This document shows positions 8,097-17,849 of a stretch of DNA of 64,000 nucleotides, piece after piece. The notes under the pieces are model-generated. The model was not told the origin of the DNA and made no database searches. It saw nothing but the letters and a program-made list of their open reading frames with translations. The DNA is from Salinimicrobium sp. TH3 (GTDB taxonomy: Bacteria; Bacteroidota; Bacteroidia; Flavobacteriales; Flavobacteriaceae), in contig NZ_JAPONB010000001.1 in the NCBI RefSeq assembly GCF_026676115.1, forward strand, positions 434,001 through 498,000. Direction: 5' to 3'. Every line of letters begins with the position of its first letter. Position 1 is the stretch's first letter. The position numbers and the translations under genes were made by a program.

Positions 8097-8768
8097 TTAT
8101 TCCACATAATCCTGAGGCGTTTTAATAAGAATATTATTCTCAACTTTATTAATGCCTGGTGCATTTAAAGCAATTTTTTCAGCTTGTTTCTTTTCAAGCC
8201 AGGAATGAACAGAGCCGGATAAAATAATTCTGTGTCCTATCAACTTTATATCAATATGATCAGCGTCAATAACAGCATTTCTTTCAAAGGAGTCCCTAAT
8301 CTTCCTTTTTAGATCGTCCGGTTTTGTAGCGGGTCGTACTTTTAGATTATTTTTCACTCCTCTGACTCCAGTCAAAAACTGAATTGCCTTTTGAGCTGCT
8401 TCCCGCTGATAGTTCCAATCAACTTCACCCTCCAGGGTAATAAAGCCTTCCTCTACCTTTAGGTTTATTTGTTCAAAAGGAACCTGGGAATGGCTCTTCA
8501 AATGATTTAAAGCAGCCTTTGCGATGGTTTCATCCGAACGTTCATTTGATTGGGAAATTTCGGTCTTCAGTTTCTCAACAACCGCTCGCACCCCCCGAAC
8601 CTTACTAACTGCTTTTTCCGCAAGTAATTTCTCATAATAAGTACCTACTCTTCCACTAAGAGTTACTATTCCATCTCTTACAGCAATTCCGATTCCTGTG
8701 GCGTCGATGTGAGGTTCCCACTCAAGTTGCTGGACAACCTCCTCTTTAATTTTTTGATCAGCCCTCAT
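8097..8768 (-). CDS. Protein with three BON domains
   Basis: 223 residues made almost entirely of three BON repeats (about 3-70, 78-143 and 150-216), each with the pattern D-x-x-I-x-V-x-V-x-x-G-x-V-x-L-x-G-x-V followed by a helix and GVxxVxNxI. BON domains bind membranes or lipids; OsmY-type proteins with two BON domains are periplasmic stress proteins. This one has no visible signal peptide, so it is probably cytoplasmic. Together with the Gre-like gene downstream it looks like a stress-response pair. Confidence 0.88.
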   Translation of the reverse strand: MRADQKIKEEVVQQLEWEPHIDATGIGIAVRDGIVTLSGRVGTYYEKLLAEKAVSKVRGVRAVVEKLKTEISQSNERSDETIAKAALNHLKSHSQVPFEQINLKVEEGFITLEGEVDWNYQREAAQKAIQFLTGVRGVKNNLKVRPATKPDDLKRKIRDSFERNAVIDADHIDIKLIGHRIILSGSVHSWLEKKQAEKIALNAPGINKVENNILIKTPQDYVE

Positions 8769-9094
8769 GACATTTTTGTTTAATTAAAAATAAAGCGAAA
8801 CCTTTTTCATTATCTAAATACAAAATGGTTATACCGATTAAGGAATGATGTTTATCAGCAATTATTTCTCTCTACTTAAACCCGGTTTTCAGCAGGAGTA
8901 TTCTGGAAAAAATCTTAATCCATTCGACATATATGTGCTTAGGTATATGAATTTTCTGCTTTTCACTCCAGTTTGAATAAATTATGTTTTGCATCCATGC
9001 CCTCTTTGTTACCGCGAAGATTATTTTTTTCAGAAAATGTTTTTGTAATTCTGCAGGAGTGGATGTCAAATTTTGGAAAATAACAGAGATTGGT
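8769..9094. other. Intergenic spacer between ACP and BON genes
   Basis: About 326 bases, AT-rich. A 65-codon minus-strand frame exists at 8872-9069 but has no family features or ribosome binding site, and I do not call it. The part near 8769-8880 should carry the promoter of the BON/Gre genes on the minus strand. Confidence 0.4.
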
Positions 9095-9349
9095 TTAATT
9101 TCCTGCTTTTGATCTTAGCTCTAAATAATCTGTAAGCGATTTTAACGTGGTGGTTTTGCCATAATCTTCTTCAGGAATATCAATTCCCATTTTCTCATTA
9201 ATGGCCACCAGGAACTGCAGGGCATCAAATGAATCAATGTTGAGTGCCTCCCTGATGTTTTCATCGGGTCCAAGCCTTGTAGGGTCTGTTTCGGGAGCTG
9301 TTTTCTTAAGCAGCTCAAAAATGTCCGATCGTATCTGTTCTCGTGTCAT
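9095..9349 (-). CDS. Acyl carrier protein
   Basis: 84 residues with the ACP fold and the 4'-phosphopantetheine site at Ser40 in NIDSFDAL (the family motif is DSL/DSx). Acidic and helical, as expected. Its ATG overlaps the stop of the E2 gene by 4 bases, so it is the last gene of a five-gene operon with an acetyl-CoA synthetase-like ligase and a pyruvate dehydrogenase-type E1/E2. This is not the fatty-acid synthesis ACP context (fabF/fabD); a dedicated role in receiving or loading an acyl group made by this operon is inference. Confidence 0.9.
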   Translation of the reverse strand: MTREQIRSDIFELLKKTAPETDPTRLGPDENIREALNIDSFDALQFLVAINEKMGIDIPEEDYGKTTTLKSLTDYLELRSKAGN

Positions 9350-10683
9350 AAGGTTTCGGGATTTTGTAAATGGTTATTCAATGCTTCCAGGAAGCGGCTG
9401 CCGGTGAGTCCGTCTGTTGCCCGGTGATCACCGGCCAGGGTTACGTGAACAACAGGTCTAAAGGCAAGCATACCCTTTTGAACTACCGGCTCATCGATTA
9501 TACTACCAAAACCAACAATGGCAACCTGCGGCGGATAGATCACACCAAATACCTTATCGGCACCGTTCTCTCCCAGGCTGGTTAGGGTGATGGTGGACTC
9601 ACTGAGTTCAGAACTCCGCAGTCTCATCGCCCGGGCCCGGGGAATAATATCATTAAGAGAGATCATAATTTCATCGGTACTTTTAAGATCTGCATTTTTA
9701 ATGGCCGGCACCAGTATTCCGCCCGACCGCAGGGAAACTACAAAACCAATATTGATCTCATTCTTAAGTTGCAGGCCGTTCTCCCACACCGCATTAAGAG
9801 CGGGGGCGCTGTCGATCGCTTTGGCGACGGCTTTGATAAATAGTACTGCAGGCATAAGGCGGGCCGAAATTTCTCTTTGCTGGTTGGTCTCTTTTAACCA
9901 GGTCAAAGCCTTCAGCATATCGATCCTCTTTTCAAGATAGTAATGTGGGATCTCCCGGTTGGAAAGACTCATCGCCGCTGCCACCGCTTTTCGAATGGAT
10001 TCCTGCGGACTTATTCCTGCGGCAGCAGGTTCCGTAGTTTTCTGTTCTTTAACAGGTCGTTCAGGAACCTGTTCTTCGATCTTCTTCTCTAGAGTTTCCT
10101 CATGTTTTTCCTCTTTTTTGGCAGCCATGGCTTTTTCCACATCGGCCTTGATGATCGCTCCGCCTTCACCCGTTCCTGTTATCCCCGAGAGGTCCAGCCG
10201 GTTTTTTTCGGCGATAGTTCGGGCGAGAGGGGAGATTTTTATCCTGTGTTTTTCTTCGGAAAGTTTCTCTTCGGAAGATGTTTCTTCTGAAGGTTTATCT
10301 TTAAAAGATTTCTCTTCGGAAAGTTTCTCTTTGGAAGGGATGTTTACCTTTTCAGAATGCTCTGTAGCCTGTGCTTCTTCCGGTTTTTCTTTTTCCTGAA
10401 TGGGATGTACCTGCTCTTTAACCTCTTTTGCCGGTACTCCGGTAGTTCCTTCGGGCCTCAGGCTGGCCATAGGTGTCCCCACCGGTACTTTATCTCCTAC
10501 TTCGATGAGGTATTTATCCAGTATCCCTCCTTCAAAAACTTCGATCTCAATAAGGCCTTTTTGAGTATCTACTTCAGCAATGATATCGCCGGGCTGAAGC
10601 AGGTCTCCCGGTTTTTTTCTCCATTCCACCAGCGTCCCTGCTTCCATATCTGCCCCAAGGCTTGGCATTTTAAAGTCTGTCAT
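9346..10683 (-). CDS. 2-oxoacid dehydrogenase E2 acyltransferase
   Basis: 445 residues: one N-terminal lipoyl domain (about 1-80, lipoyl Lys42 in DTQKGLIE), a long charged linker with repeated EKLSEEK-type segments (about 95-145), a peripheral subunit-binding domain (about 147-187, [10 protein letters not shown]...GTGEGG), a second linker, and the acyltransferase domain (about 225-445) ending with the active-site motif DHRATDG. It moves acyl groups from E1-bound TPP to CoA. It overlaps E1 beta and ACP by 4 bases each. No E3 gene is in the operon, so dihydrolipoamide dehydrogenase must come from elsewhere. Confidence 0.93.
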   Translation of the reverse strand: MTDFKMPSLGADMEAGTLVEWRKKPGDLLQPGDIIAEVDTQKGLIEIEVFEGGILDKYLIEVGDKVPVGTPMASLRPEGTTGVPAKEVKEQVHPIQEKEKPEEAQATEHSEKVNIPSKEKLSEEKSFKDKPSEETSSEEKLSEEKHRIKISPLARTIAEKNRLDLSGITGTGEGGAIIKADVEKAMAAKKEEKHEETLEKKIEEQVPERPVKEQKTTEPAAAGISPQESIRKAVAAAMSLSNREIPHYYLEKRIDMLKALTWLKETNQQREISARLMPAVLFIKAVAKAIDSAPALNAVWENGLQLKNEINIGFVVSLRSGGILVPAIKNADLKSTDEIMISLNDIIPRARAMRLRSSELSESTITLTSLGENGADKVFGVIYPPQVAIVGFGSIIDEPVVQKGMLAFRPVVHVTLAGDHRATDGLTGSRFLEALNNHLQNPETL

Positions 10684-11666
10684 GGCCGTAGAATTTTTAT
10701 TACCGCGTTTACTATATCGTCCACCTGCGGTACCGAAGCATTTTCGAGGTGCAGGGGATAGGGAATAGGTACCTCAACCCCACCTAATCTTTTCACCGGG
10801 GCATCGAGATCAAAAAAGGCTTTTTCCATGATGCGGGCACTCACTTCTGAAGAAACATTAATTGAACCCCAGGCTTCCTCAACGAGCAAAGCCCGGTGGG
10901 TTTTAACCACCGATTCTAAGAAGCACTTTTCGTCCAGTGGCCGTAGGACCCGCAGGTCAATAACCTCTGCGTCTATTCCCTGTTCCGCAAGCTTCTCTGC
11001 TGCCTCCATGGATTTATGTACTCCTATGCCGTAGGTAATGATGGAGATATCCTTTCCTTCCCGCCTCACTTTAGCCAGGGAAATATCCATGGGACCTGCA
11101 TCGGCGGGTATTTCAGCTTCCCTGTTCAGCATAGAGGTGTATTCAAAGATGATCACAGGGTCGGGATGCTCAAGTGCGGTATGCAGCATTCCCCGGGCGT
11201 CTTCGTGGGTACCCACCGATAGGACCACCAGCCCCGGTATATGGGCAAACAGAGGCTCCCAGCTGTGGGAATGCTGGGCGGCCAGCTGCTTTCCTATTCC
11301 GCAGCTCATTCGTATCACCACCGGAACATTGATCTGTCCGCCCGACATATGTAACATGGTGGCGGCATTGTTCACGATCTGGTCCATGGGAAGGAGTCCG
11401 AAATTAACCGTCATTACCTCCACAATAGGTTTCATACCTGCTAAAGAGGCTCCTATTCCCGCGCCTACGAAACCCGATTCAGACAGAGGTACATCCATCA
11501 CCCGGTCTTCCCCGAACTCCTGTAGCAGACCTTTACTCACAGCAAAGGCACCACCGTAGCGACCCACGTCTTCTCCCATGAGAAAAACCCGCTCGTCATT
11601 GGTTAGGGCTTCCCTGATCCCGGCTTTTAGTGCCTCGCGATAGGTTATTTTGATCATTTCACTCAT
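10680..11666 (-). CDS. 2-oxoacid (pyruvate-type) dehydrogenase E1 beta subunit
   Basis: 328 residues, the normal length. Family features are [16 protein letters not shown] near the start (TPP-side Glu), the [18 protein letters not shown] segment, [17 protein letters not shown] and the C-terminal transketolase domain with [17 protein letters not shown] and [11 protein letters not shown]. It forms the alpha2beta2 E1 with the next gene upstream. Start and stop codons overlap those of both neighbours by 4 bases, so the operon is tightly coupled. Confidence 0.94.
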   Translation of the reverse strand: MSEMIKITYREALKAGIREALTNDERVFLMGEDVGRYGGAFAVSKGLLQEFGEDRVMDVPLSESGFVGAGIGASLAGMKPIVEVMTVNFGLLPMDQIVNNAATMLHMSGGQINVPVVIRMSCGIGKQLAAQHSHSWEPLFAHIPGLVVLSVGTHEDARGMLHTALEHPDPVIIFEYTSMLNREAEIPADAGPMDISLAKVRREGKDISIITYGIGVHKSMEAAEKLAEQGIDAEVIDLRVLRPLDEKCFLESVVKTHRALLVEEAWGSINVSSEVSARIMEKAFFDLDAPVKRLGGVEVPIPYPLHLENASVPQVDDIVNAVIKILRP

Positions 11667-12649
11667 GATGCAGAATTTTGGGTGTAGACAAATTTGCCCA
11701 GATCTTCTTCAGGTTCCCAGGTACCGGCTTCAGCAAAATCCACAGCTTTCTGAATTTCCTGTTTAAGCCTTTCTTCCATTTCTCCAATCTGTTCTTCATT
11801 TATTAGATTCTCCTTCAGCAAATACTCCCTAAACTGAGGGATGGGGTCCCGCTTTTTCCATTCTTCCACTTCAGCTTTATCACGATATAATTCCGCGTCA
11901 AACATGGAGTGCGCCCTAAAGCGGTAGGTGTTGCACACCAGCAGATAGGGATTGCCAGTACTCCTTACCAGATCCACAGCCTTAGTGGCAGCTTCCATCA
12001 CGCGTAGCAGGTCCATACCGTCTACTGCCGCCGATTCTATACCATAAGCCTGGCCTTTTTTCTCTAGCTCCTGCATGGAGTGAGAATAGCGCAAGGCAGT
12101 ACCCATAGCATACAGGTTGTTCTCACAAACGAACAGGACCGGAACCTTCCACAGGGAGGCGAGGTTGAGTGCTTCATGGAATTCCCCCTCTGCTGCCGCG
12201 CCTTCTCCAAAAAAGCAGACGGTGATATTACCTTTTTTGAGCTTTTTGGAAGCAAGTGCCATACCTGTGGCCATGGGTAGATGACCGCTCACGATTGCAT
12301 TCCCGCCAAAGAAATTCTTTTCCTTATCAAAGAGGTGCATGGAACCGCCCCTTCCCCGGCTGCAGCCCTCCTGTTTGCCATACATTTCGGCCATGATCGC
12401 TCCCGCGTCAACACCCCGGGCCAGGGCATGGGCATGCTCCCGGTAGGTGCCAAGTATATAATCTTCTGGCTTGAGTGTCTGTATAACTCCGGTGGCCACA
12501 GCTTCTTCTCCTATGTATAGATGCAGGAAACCCCTGATCTTTTCTTTTGTGTACAGCTCGGCGCTCTTCTCTTCAAATTTTCTCATGAGAAGCATTTGGT
12601 AAAGAAGATCGGCTGCCTTTTGGGGTTCAATATTTTTTTGATTTTCCAT
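11663..12649 (-). CDS. 2-oxoacid (pyruvate-type) dehydrogenase E1 alpha subunit
   Basis: 328 residues. TPP/Mg motif GEGAAAEG (148-155) through ENNLYAMGT (176-184); the first Asp of the usual GDG is Glu, a variant seen in bacterial pyruvate dehydrogenase E1 alpha. YAMGT and HLYIGEEA point to pyruvate rather than branched-chain substrates, but acetoin dehydrogenases are similar. R-R-G-S-M-H after 98 is the phosphorylation-loop region. It catalyses decarboxylation with E1 beta. Its start lies 2 bases after the ligase stop. Confidence 0.93.
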   Translation of the reverse strand: MENQKNIEPQKAADLLYQMLLMRKFEEKSAELYTKEKIRGFLHLYIGEEAVATGVIQTLKPEDYILGTYREHAHALARGVDAGAIMAEMYGKQEGCSRGRGGSMHLFDKEKNFFGGNAIVSGHLPMATGMALASKKLKKGNITVCFFGEGAAAEGEFHEALNLASLWKVPVLFVCENNLYAMGTALRYSHSMQELEKKGQAYGIESAAVDGMDLLRVMEAATKAVDLVRSTGNPYLLVCNTYRFRAHSMFDAELYRDKAEVEEWKKRDPIPQFREYLLKENLINEEQIGEMEERLKQEIQKAVDFAEAGTWEPEEDLGKFVYTQNSAS

Positions 12650-12651
12650 GA

Positions 12652-14385
12652 TCAGGTTTTTTCTAAAGTGGAGATATCACCTTCGGGCAGACCCAGTTCC
12701 CGCGCCTTTAACAGCCGACGCAGGATCTTTCCGCTTCTCGTCTTGGGTACACTTTCAACAAATTCAATTTCTTTGGGAGCTACCGCAGGTCCCATGTGCT
12801 TACGGGCAAAACCGGTGATGTCCAGTTTCAGGTCTTCATTGGGTTCATTCCCCGGTTTCAGTACAATAAAGGCTTTAACCAATTCCCCTATAGAGGGCTC
12901 CGGTTTTCCTATCACAGCGGCTTCGGCTACGGCATGGTGCCGCATCAGGGTGCTTTCCACCTCAAAAGGGCCTACCATATGTCCGCTTGTCTTTATGATG
13001 TCGTCGGCTCTGCCAACGAACCAGAAATAACCGTCTTCATCCATTTTAGCGAGATCTCCCGTGACGTACCAGTCGCCGACAAAACATTTATTGTAGCGTT
13101 CTTCTTCATGCAGATAAGTACGGAACAGGGAGGGGAATCCTTTTTTCAGGACCAGGTGCCCCTGCTTCCCATTTTCTTTGATGAACTTCAGCCCGTCTTC
13201 AGTCACCTCGGCTGTGGCGGCTTGGATCCCGGGGAGGGGTTTGCCCATGGATCCCGGTCTAACCTGCATGGCAGGATAATTAGCGATCATGATGCCGCCG
13301 GTCTCCGTTTGCCACCAGTTGTCCAGGATAGGCATTCCAAAGTTTTTTTCTCCCCAGAGCACTGCCTCGGCACTCAGCGGCTCTCCCACGCTGAGAATCA
13401 CACGGAGGGCATCCAGTTTAAATTTCTCCCGCGGCTTAATGTCCATCCGCATTAGTCTCCTGATGGCGGTGGGAGCCGTATACCAGATATTCACCTTTTG
13501 TTCTTCCAGGATGGAATACCAACGCATAGCGTCGAATTCTTCCTGATCGATAACTGAAGTAACCCCGTTCACAAGGGGCGCAATAATTCCATAGGAGGTG
13601 CCGGTGACCCAACCGGGATCTGCCGTGCACCAGAAAATATCGCCGGGATGAAAATCCAGTACATATTTCCCGGTGATATAATGAGTCAGTACCGCCTTGT
13701 GAACATGTAGAGCGCCTTTGGGCATCCCTGTAGTGCCGCTTGTAAAATGCAGCAAAGCAGGATCTTCAGGCGAGGTAGGAGGAATTTGAAAATCAGGGGA
13801 AGCCTCATTCATAAGCCGCTTCCAGGAAAGGATCTTCTCAGAACGATGTTCTTCAATATCGGTCAGAATGATATTCCGCAGCGAAGGCAGTCTTTCCTCA
13901 AGTTGCTTTACTGTCTTTTCATAGATAGCCAAAGTGGTGACCAGGATCTTAGCCTCGCCTTTGTGAAGCCGCTGAAAAACAGGTTCGGGTCCGAAAACTG
14001 AAAATAGCGGACAAAAAACAGCAGTACTCTTTAGGGTACCAAGGGCTGTAATATATAACTGCGGAATCCTGCCGGCAAGGCTAAACACTGTCTCCCCTTT
14101 TTGGAGGCCAAGCCCGGTGATCACATTGGCAAAACGGGAGGTTTCTTCTTTTAGGCGCAGATATGAAAAATCCTCCCAGGTTTTGTCTTTATTAATAAAT
14201 CTAAAGGCTACAATTTCTTTTAGCTTACCCTGTGCATGACAATCAACCGCCAGGTGGGTGATATTGTTACCACTTCCTTCAGGGCCGAGATCCAGGTCCC
14301 GACCTACTGTCTCCCAGGAAAAGGAAGTTCGTTCCTTTTCATAGTCTGAGAGATTATTGATGATTTTATTTCCTGTAGAGATCAT
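12652..14385 (-). CDS. Acetyl-CoA synthetase-like AMP-dependent ligase
   Basis: An adenylate-forming enzyme of about 577 residues. Motifs: TSGTTGMPKG (A3), WWQTETGG (A5), YVTGDLAKMDEDGYFWFVGRAD region (A7/A8, hinge) and the catalytic Lys in PKTRSGK near the C-terminus (A10). The WWQTETGG and DPGWVTGTSYG segments are like acetyl/propionyl-CoA synthetases. A longer frame starts at a GTG at 14412, but the ATG at 14385 is preferred because the extra nine residues are not typical. First gene of the operon; acetate or another short acid is the likely substrate. Coupling to the ACP gene raises the possibility that it loads ACP instead of CoA. Confidence 0.88.
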   Translation of the reverse strand: MISTGNKIINNLSDYEKERTSFSWETVGRDLDLGPEGSGNNITHLAVDCHAQGKLKEIVAFRFINKDKTWEDFSYLRLKEETSRFANVITGLGLQKGETVFSLAGRIPQLYITALGTLKSTAVFCPLFSVFGPEPVFQRLHKGEAKILVTTLAIYEKTVKQLEERLPSLRNIILTDIEEHRSEKILSWKRLMNEASPDFQIPPTSPEDPALLHFTSGTTGMPKGALHVHKAVLTHYITGKYVLDFHPGDIFWCTADPGWVTGTSYGIIAPLVNGVTSVIDQEEFDAMRWYSILEEQKVNIWYTAPTAIRRLMRMDIKPREKFKLDALRVILSVGEPLSAEAVLWGEKNFGMPILDNWWQTETGGIMIANYPAMQVRPGSMGKPLPGIQAATAEVTEDGLKFIKENGKQGHLVLKKGFPSLFRTYLHEEERYNKCFVGDWYVTGDLAKMDEDGYFWFVGRADDIIKTSGHMVGPFEVESTLMRHHAVAEAAVIGKPEPSIGELVKAFIVLKPGNEPNEDLKLDITGFARKHMGPAVAPKEIEFVESVPKTRSGKILRRLLKARELGLPEGDISTLEKT

Positions 14386-14953
14386 GGCCGTACATTTTAA
14401 TTTTACAATCACTATTATTAGCCGGAAAATTGAAAGCAGAAATGGGGATTGGTCTCCCAGACTACCTCACACAGATCACCTCAAACAGGTTCCTGCCGTA
14501 GATATTAGAAGGGAAAACCTTGGCCGTTGTGAACCTTCCAGGCATTCGAGATCTGCTTCAAAAAAAAATGGGGGGATTGACATTGAAAACTAATTTACGA
14601 AGAGAAATAAAAAAAAAGAATGACAATTGTCATTAGGTTTAATTAGTTAGTAATCAGTTTTTTTAAATGATGTGCGCCTTAAGTTGTTAGAATGTAATAA
14701 GGCAATTTGATGTATAACTATAAAATGTCAATTTCAGTTTAAATAGTATTTTAAGAACTTTTTGACAGTAGCTTTCAGAGTGAAATTAAAAAATATTGGG
14801 ATGACACCATTAGACTTGGAAAAAGCCGGCATCAGCGTCCCAAATACACCTGTAAGTGGTGGAGCGAAGCTATAATTGCAATCCTCATCGTGATCCTTGT
14901 ATGGATGCTTTTTTTGAATTGGAAAGTGGCAGATTCAATTGATCTTGCACCAC
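14386..14953. other. Intergenic region with a possible gene relic
   Basis: About 570 bases. The part next to 14385 should hold the promoter of the ligase-dehydrogenase operon. At about 14758-14967 a plus-strand frame without any ATG reads through a basic stretch (SRHQRPKYTCKWW) into a perfect hydrophobic helix (AIIAILIVILVWMLFLNW) and ends at a TAA inside the alcohol dehydrogenase 3' end. It looks like the remains of a small single-span membrane protein gene that has lost its start, or one with a non-standard start. Confidence 0.35.
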
Positions 14954-15988
14954 TTAAGAATTGCTAATCCTTAAAACTTTAGCCCCTTTAATTTTTTTCT
15001 GCTTTATTTCCAAAAGTGCCTCATTCGCATTAATAAGTGGATATTCTGTAACTGTAGGTGAAATCCCGGCTTTTACGGCAAGTTGCAGAAACTCCGAAAC
15101 ATCCATTGTTGTAATATTAGCAACAGTCTTTATCTCCTTTTCTAACCACAAATGATCTTGATAAGAAATTTTGGTTAAAATATCGCGGTCAGTATTTTCC
15201 TTGCGAATAGCATTGATAACCAGGCGGCCCCCTCTTTGCAGATTTTTCAGGGATTCCAGAACTGGTTTCCAGGCAGGAGTTGTATCTATAATACTCTGCA
15301 ACTTTACAGGGGGTTGCCCATCTATGTCTCCTGTCCAGCTTGCACCGCATTCCCTCGCGAATTCACGTTCTTCTTTCGTTCGTGAAAAGACATAGATAGC
15401 AAGGGAGGGGTGTAAATGTCGCAGCATTTTAATAACCAGGTGTGCCGAGGCTCCGAATCCCATCAATCCAATATTCTCATGGTCTTTTGGAGCGGCAAGT
15501 CTTACAGAGCGGTATCCTATTGCGCCAGCACAAAGTAGTGGTGCCGCCTGTAAATCATTAAGTTTTTTTGGAATTCCAACAGCGAAATCTTCCCTAATGC
15601 ACATATATTCAGCATAAGCTCCATGTGCATCTCTGCCTGAGGCTTTAAAATTTTCACATAGGTTCTCCATTCCCGATGTACAAAAATGACATTTTTGACA
15701 GGCAGAAAATATCCACGCGACTCCTACCTTGTCTCCCGGTTTAAATTTCGTGCAGCCACTTCCGCATTTTTCAACCCGTCCCACTCCCTGGTGGCCGGGA
15801 ATGATGGGGAAAAAAGCAGGCATGGCTCTGCCTTCGATCTCGTCGATTTCAGTATGGCAAACTCCGCAGACATTCAGCTTTAGGAGGATCTCCTTCTCCC
15901 CGGGTTCAGGTTTTGGAACTTCAGATAAGACCAGCGGCTGTGGGTCCTGATCCATATCTACCACCTTTTTCAGTAACATCGCTTTCAT
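14954..15988 (-). CDS. Zinc-dependent alcohol dehydrogenase
   Basis: 344 residues of the medium-chain dehydrogenase family. Catalytic zinc region GVCHTEIDEIEGR and GHQGVG; structural zinc motif with four Cys (C-x2-C-x2-C-x7-C in SACQKCHFCTSGMENLCE); nucleotide-binding loop GFGASAHLVIKML, where the usual GxGxxG is GFGASA. It oxidises or reduces a primary alcohol or aldehyde with NAD(P). The AdhP/AdhA-like pattern and the nearby acetyl-CoA synthetase and pyruvate dehydrogenase-type genes suggest a link to acetaldehyde/ethanol or acetate metabolism, perhaps under low oxygen; the link is inference. Confidence 0.92.
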   Translation of the reverse strand: MKAMLLKKVVDMDQDPQPLVLSEVPKPEPGEKEILLKLNVCGVCHTEIDEIEGRAMPAFFPIIPGHQGVGRVEKCGSGCTKFKPGDKVGVAWIFSACQKCHFCTSGMENLCENFKASGRDAHGAYAEYMCIREDFAVGIPKKLNDLQAAPLLCAGAIGYRSVRLAAPKDHENIGLMGFGASAHLVIKMLRHLHPSLAIYVFSRTKEEREFARECGASWTGDIDGQPPVKLQSIIDTTPAWKPVLESLKNLQRGGRLVINAIRKENTDRDILTKISYQDHLWLEKEIKTVANITTMDVSEFLQLAVKAGISPTVTEYPLINANEALLEIKQKKIKGAKVLRISNS

Positions 15989-16132
15989 GATTATGAATAT
16001 TGAGTGAAAAAACGCGGGGGAGAAAATCCAATCCTGCTAAAATAATCTTTTACAGGCCGGCACTCAATGATAAATATCAATTAATGAGTGTCTTAGGGGT
16101 GTCATTCCAAATTCCTGGTGTAATAATAAACC

Positions 16133-16158
16133 CACCTTTTTTCAAGGTGTTTTTTTGT
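16133..16158 (+). terminator. Orphan terminator-like hairpin
   Basis: CACCTT, 5-base loop, AAGGTG, then seven T. No plus-strand gene ends just upstream, so it may close an unannotated transcript in 15989-16130, where a weak dyad (ACTCA...TGAGT around 16063-16089) is also visible. Confidence 0.5.
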
Positions 16159-16211
16159 TTAAATTTTTTTCCCTGAAAAAGCCTATCTTAAACTTTATAA
16201 ATATCTATACA

Positions 16212-16655
16212 ATGAAAAATTTAATAAGAGTTCTATTTATCATGGTTTTATTGTCGGGCTGTACTTCATCTGATGAAGGTATTCTTTGTGAAACGGGTCC
16301 TGTAGGATTAACTTTTGAAGTCATTGATGAAGCTACAGGGGAGAATCTCTTCGAAGACGAATTCAATCCAAATCAACTCCAAATAGAAAATAATGAAGAG
16401 GAAAGAGTAGACGTCCGTTTTGAGACTGAGCGAAATGTCTTTAATGTTCTTTTGGGCTGGGAGGCCAAATCTGATACCTATACCGTTACCATCGCTGAAG
16501 AAATAGAATTTATTATTGCATTCACCCTGGAAGAATCGAGTAGTGGAGGTTGTACTTCTACTAAGCTTACATCATTAGAAACAACTGGTGCCACTTATGA
16601 ATCACAGGGGACAAATGATGTAACGACCATTTTTGTGAGCAACACAGCTGAGTGA
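16212..16655 (+). CDS. Hypothetical lipoprotein
   Basis: 147 residues from the ATG at 16212; the reading frame is open further upstream but the lipoprotein signal MKNLIRVLFIMVLLSGC fixes this start. Lipobox LLSGC, then an acidic beta-rich region with two Cys (CETG and GGCTST) that could form a disulphide. Likely attached to the outer membrane. Family not recognised. Confidence 0.75.
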   Translation: MKNLIRVLFIMVLLSGCTSSDEGILCETGPVGLTFEVIDEATGENLFEDEFNPNQLQIENNEEERVDVRFETERNVFNVLLGWEAKSDTYTVTIAEEIEFIIAFTLEESSSGGCTSTKLTSLETTGATYESQGTNDVTTIFVSNTAE

Positions 16656-16778
16656 AATTTTCCTTTTACAGCTTAGTTTATCCGGTTCCTTAAGGTACCC
16701 GGTGAAACCGTCCAAAAAAAAATTTCATCTGTAGATCGAGCGATGTTTTTTTAACATAACTATGTATTACATTTGATC

Positions 16779-17144
16779 ATGAAAATGCTGAAAAAATCTA
16801 TTATGAATTTGAGGGTAAAGCTCTTCTTGCTGATGCTTCTGGGTAGCACCTGCTCTCTTTTTTCGGCCAGTTTAGACCTTCCTGTTAATCAGGTACAGGA
16901 AAAGGAGCAGGAGGCAGAAAGCCATGACCTGTTAGGTGAGCAGATTACTTCTTTGTTTGATTCTATACTCCCTACCCACAAAAATCTCCTTTTTTCAAGC
17001 GGTGGTTATAGTACAGGAATTGATTTTGAAGCTCATATCCTTAACCATACTTTTACTTCCCTTAATTACATTAAGCGCTCCCGTTTCATTATTCCTGGTC
17101 TGGGAGTAAAGGAGGTAATTTTCCCGTTTCATATTTTTCTCTAG
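16779..17144 (+). CDS. Short secreted or membrane-anchored hypothetical protein
   Basis: About 121 residues. N-terminal signal peptide or anchor (NLRVKLFLLMLLGSTCSLFSAS) then a short polar region. ATGs at 16779, 16785 and 16803 are possible starts. No recognised domain. Codon use is ordinary. It could be a decayed gene, since the downstream half has no family features. Confidence 0.45.
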   Translation: MKMLKKSIMNLRVKLFLLMLLGSTCSLFSASLDLPVNQVQEKEQEAESHDLLGEQITSLFDSILPTHKNLLFSSGGYSTGIDFEAHILNHTFTSLNYIKRSRFIIPGLGVKEVIFPFHIFL

Positions 17145-17250
17145 GGTTTCAGTCCAGAAGTCGTGTATTGGTGCTTAGTACCATCATTTGTGTCGTCCTT
17201 TTAGAATAGACACTAAAATTTTTTACATGAAACTTAATGATTGAACTTAT

Positions 17251-17754
17251 ATGAAACTTGATATATTGATTGTGGATTTTGCCATGCTGGCATTAGTGTT
17301 TGTACCTTATCTTATTTTCATCCTTATTGGGAAAAGAGAAGAACGTAATTTGAAAAATACATTTTTAGAGGAGGCCCGGAAACTTCGTCTTCGGCTTGAC
17401 GAGAAGGATAATTGGAATAATAATATAATAGGGCTGGACAAAGAAAAGACAACTCTTCTACTGGTACAAAAGAGAAGAAACGGGTTGTTGACAGAAGTTA
17501 TAGACCTTCGGGAAGTGCGGGCATGTGAATTGCTCCAGGAGGTGCAGGCGGTAAGAATTGAAAAAAGGAACGAACAGATCCTTCAAAAGATTGATCTGCA
17601 GTTGAAGTTGTACGATGGTTCCTTTAGAATCATAAAATTGTACGACTGTGAAGAGACTTACACTCAGGACTATGAATTGAAACATGCAGAGAAATGGAAT
17701 AACACAATAAATTCCTTTATAGCTTTTCGTCCTACCATTAATTCTGCAGCATAG
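17251..17754 (+). CDS. Membrane-anchored hypothetical protein
   Basis: 167 residues. One N-terminal transmembrane segment (about 7-27, MLALVFVPYLIFILIG) followed by a basic and charged cytosolic domain of alternating strands (TTLLLVQKRR, TEVIDLREVRACEL). No recognised family. It stands alone upstream of the antiporter gene on the same strand, 95 bases away. Confidence 0.65.
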   Translation: MKLDILIVDFAMLALVFVPYLIFILIGKREERNLKNTFLEEARKLRLRLDEKDNWNNNIIGLDKEKTTLLLVQKRRNGLLTEVIDLREVRACELLQEVQAVRIEKRNEQILQKIDLQLKLYDGSFRIIKLYDCEETYTQDYELKHAEKWNNTINSFIAFRPTINSAA

Positions 17755-17849
17755 CCACAAAAAACTTTAGGAAGAGACAATCTTCACTGTCTCTTCCCAA
17801 TTTCACCTTTTTCCTTTATTCTTTTAACTAAAAAATTTTATCATATTTA

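Noticed and set aside
8872-9069. 65-codon minus-strand frame after the ACP gene
   Set aside because: No family features, no ribosome binding site, atypical composition.
10102-10399. Plus-strand frames over the E2 linker
   Set aside because: Antisense to the charged linker repeats of E2, no signal of their own.
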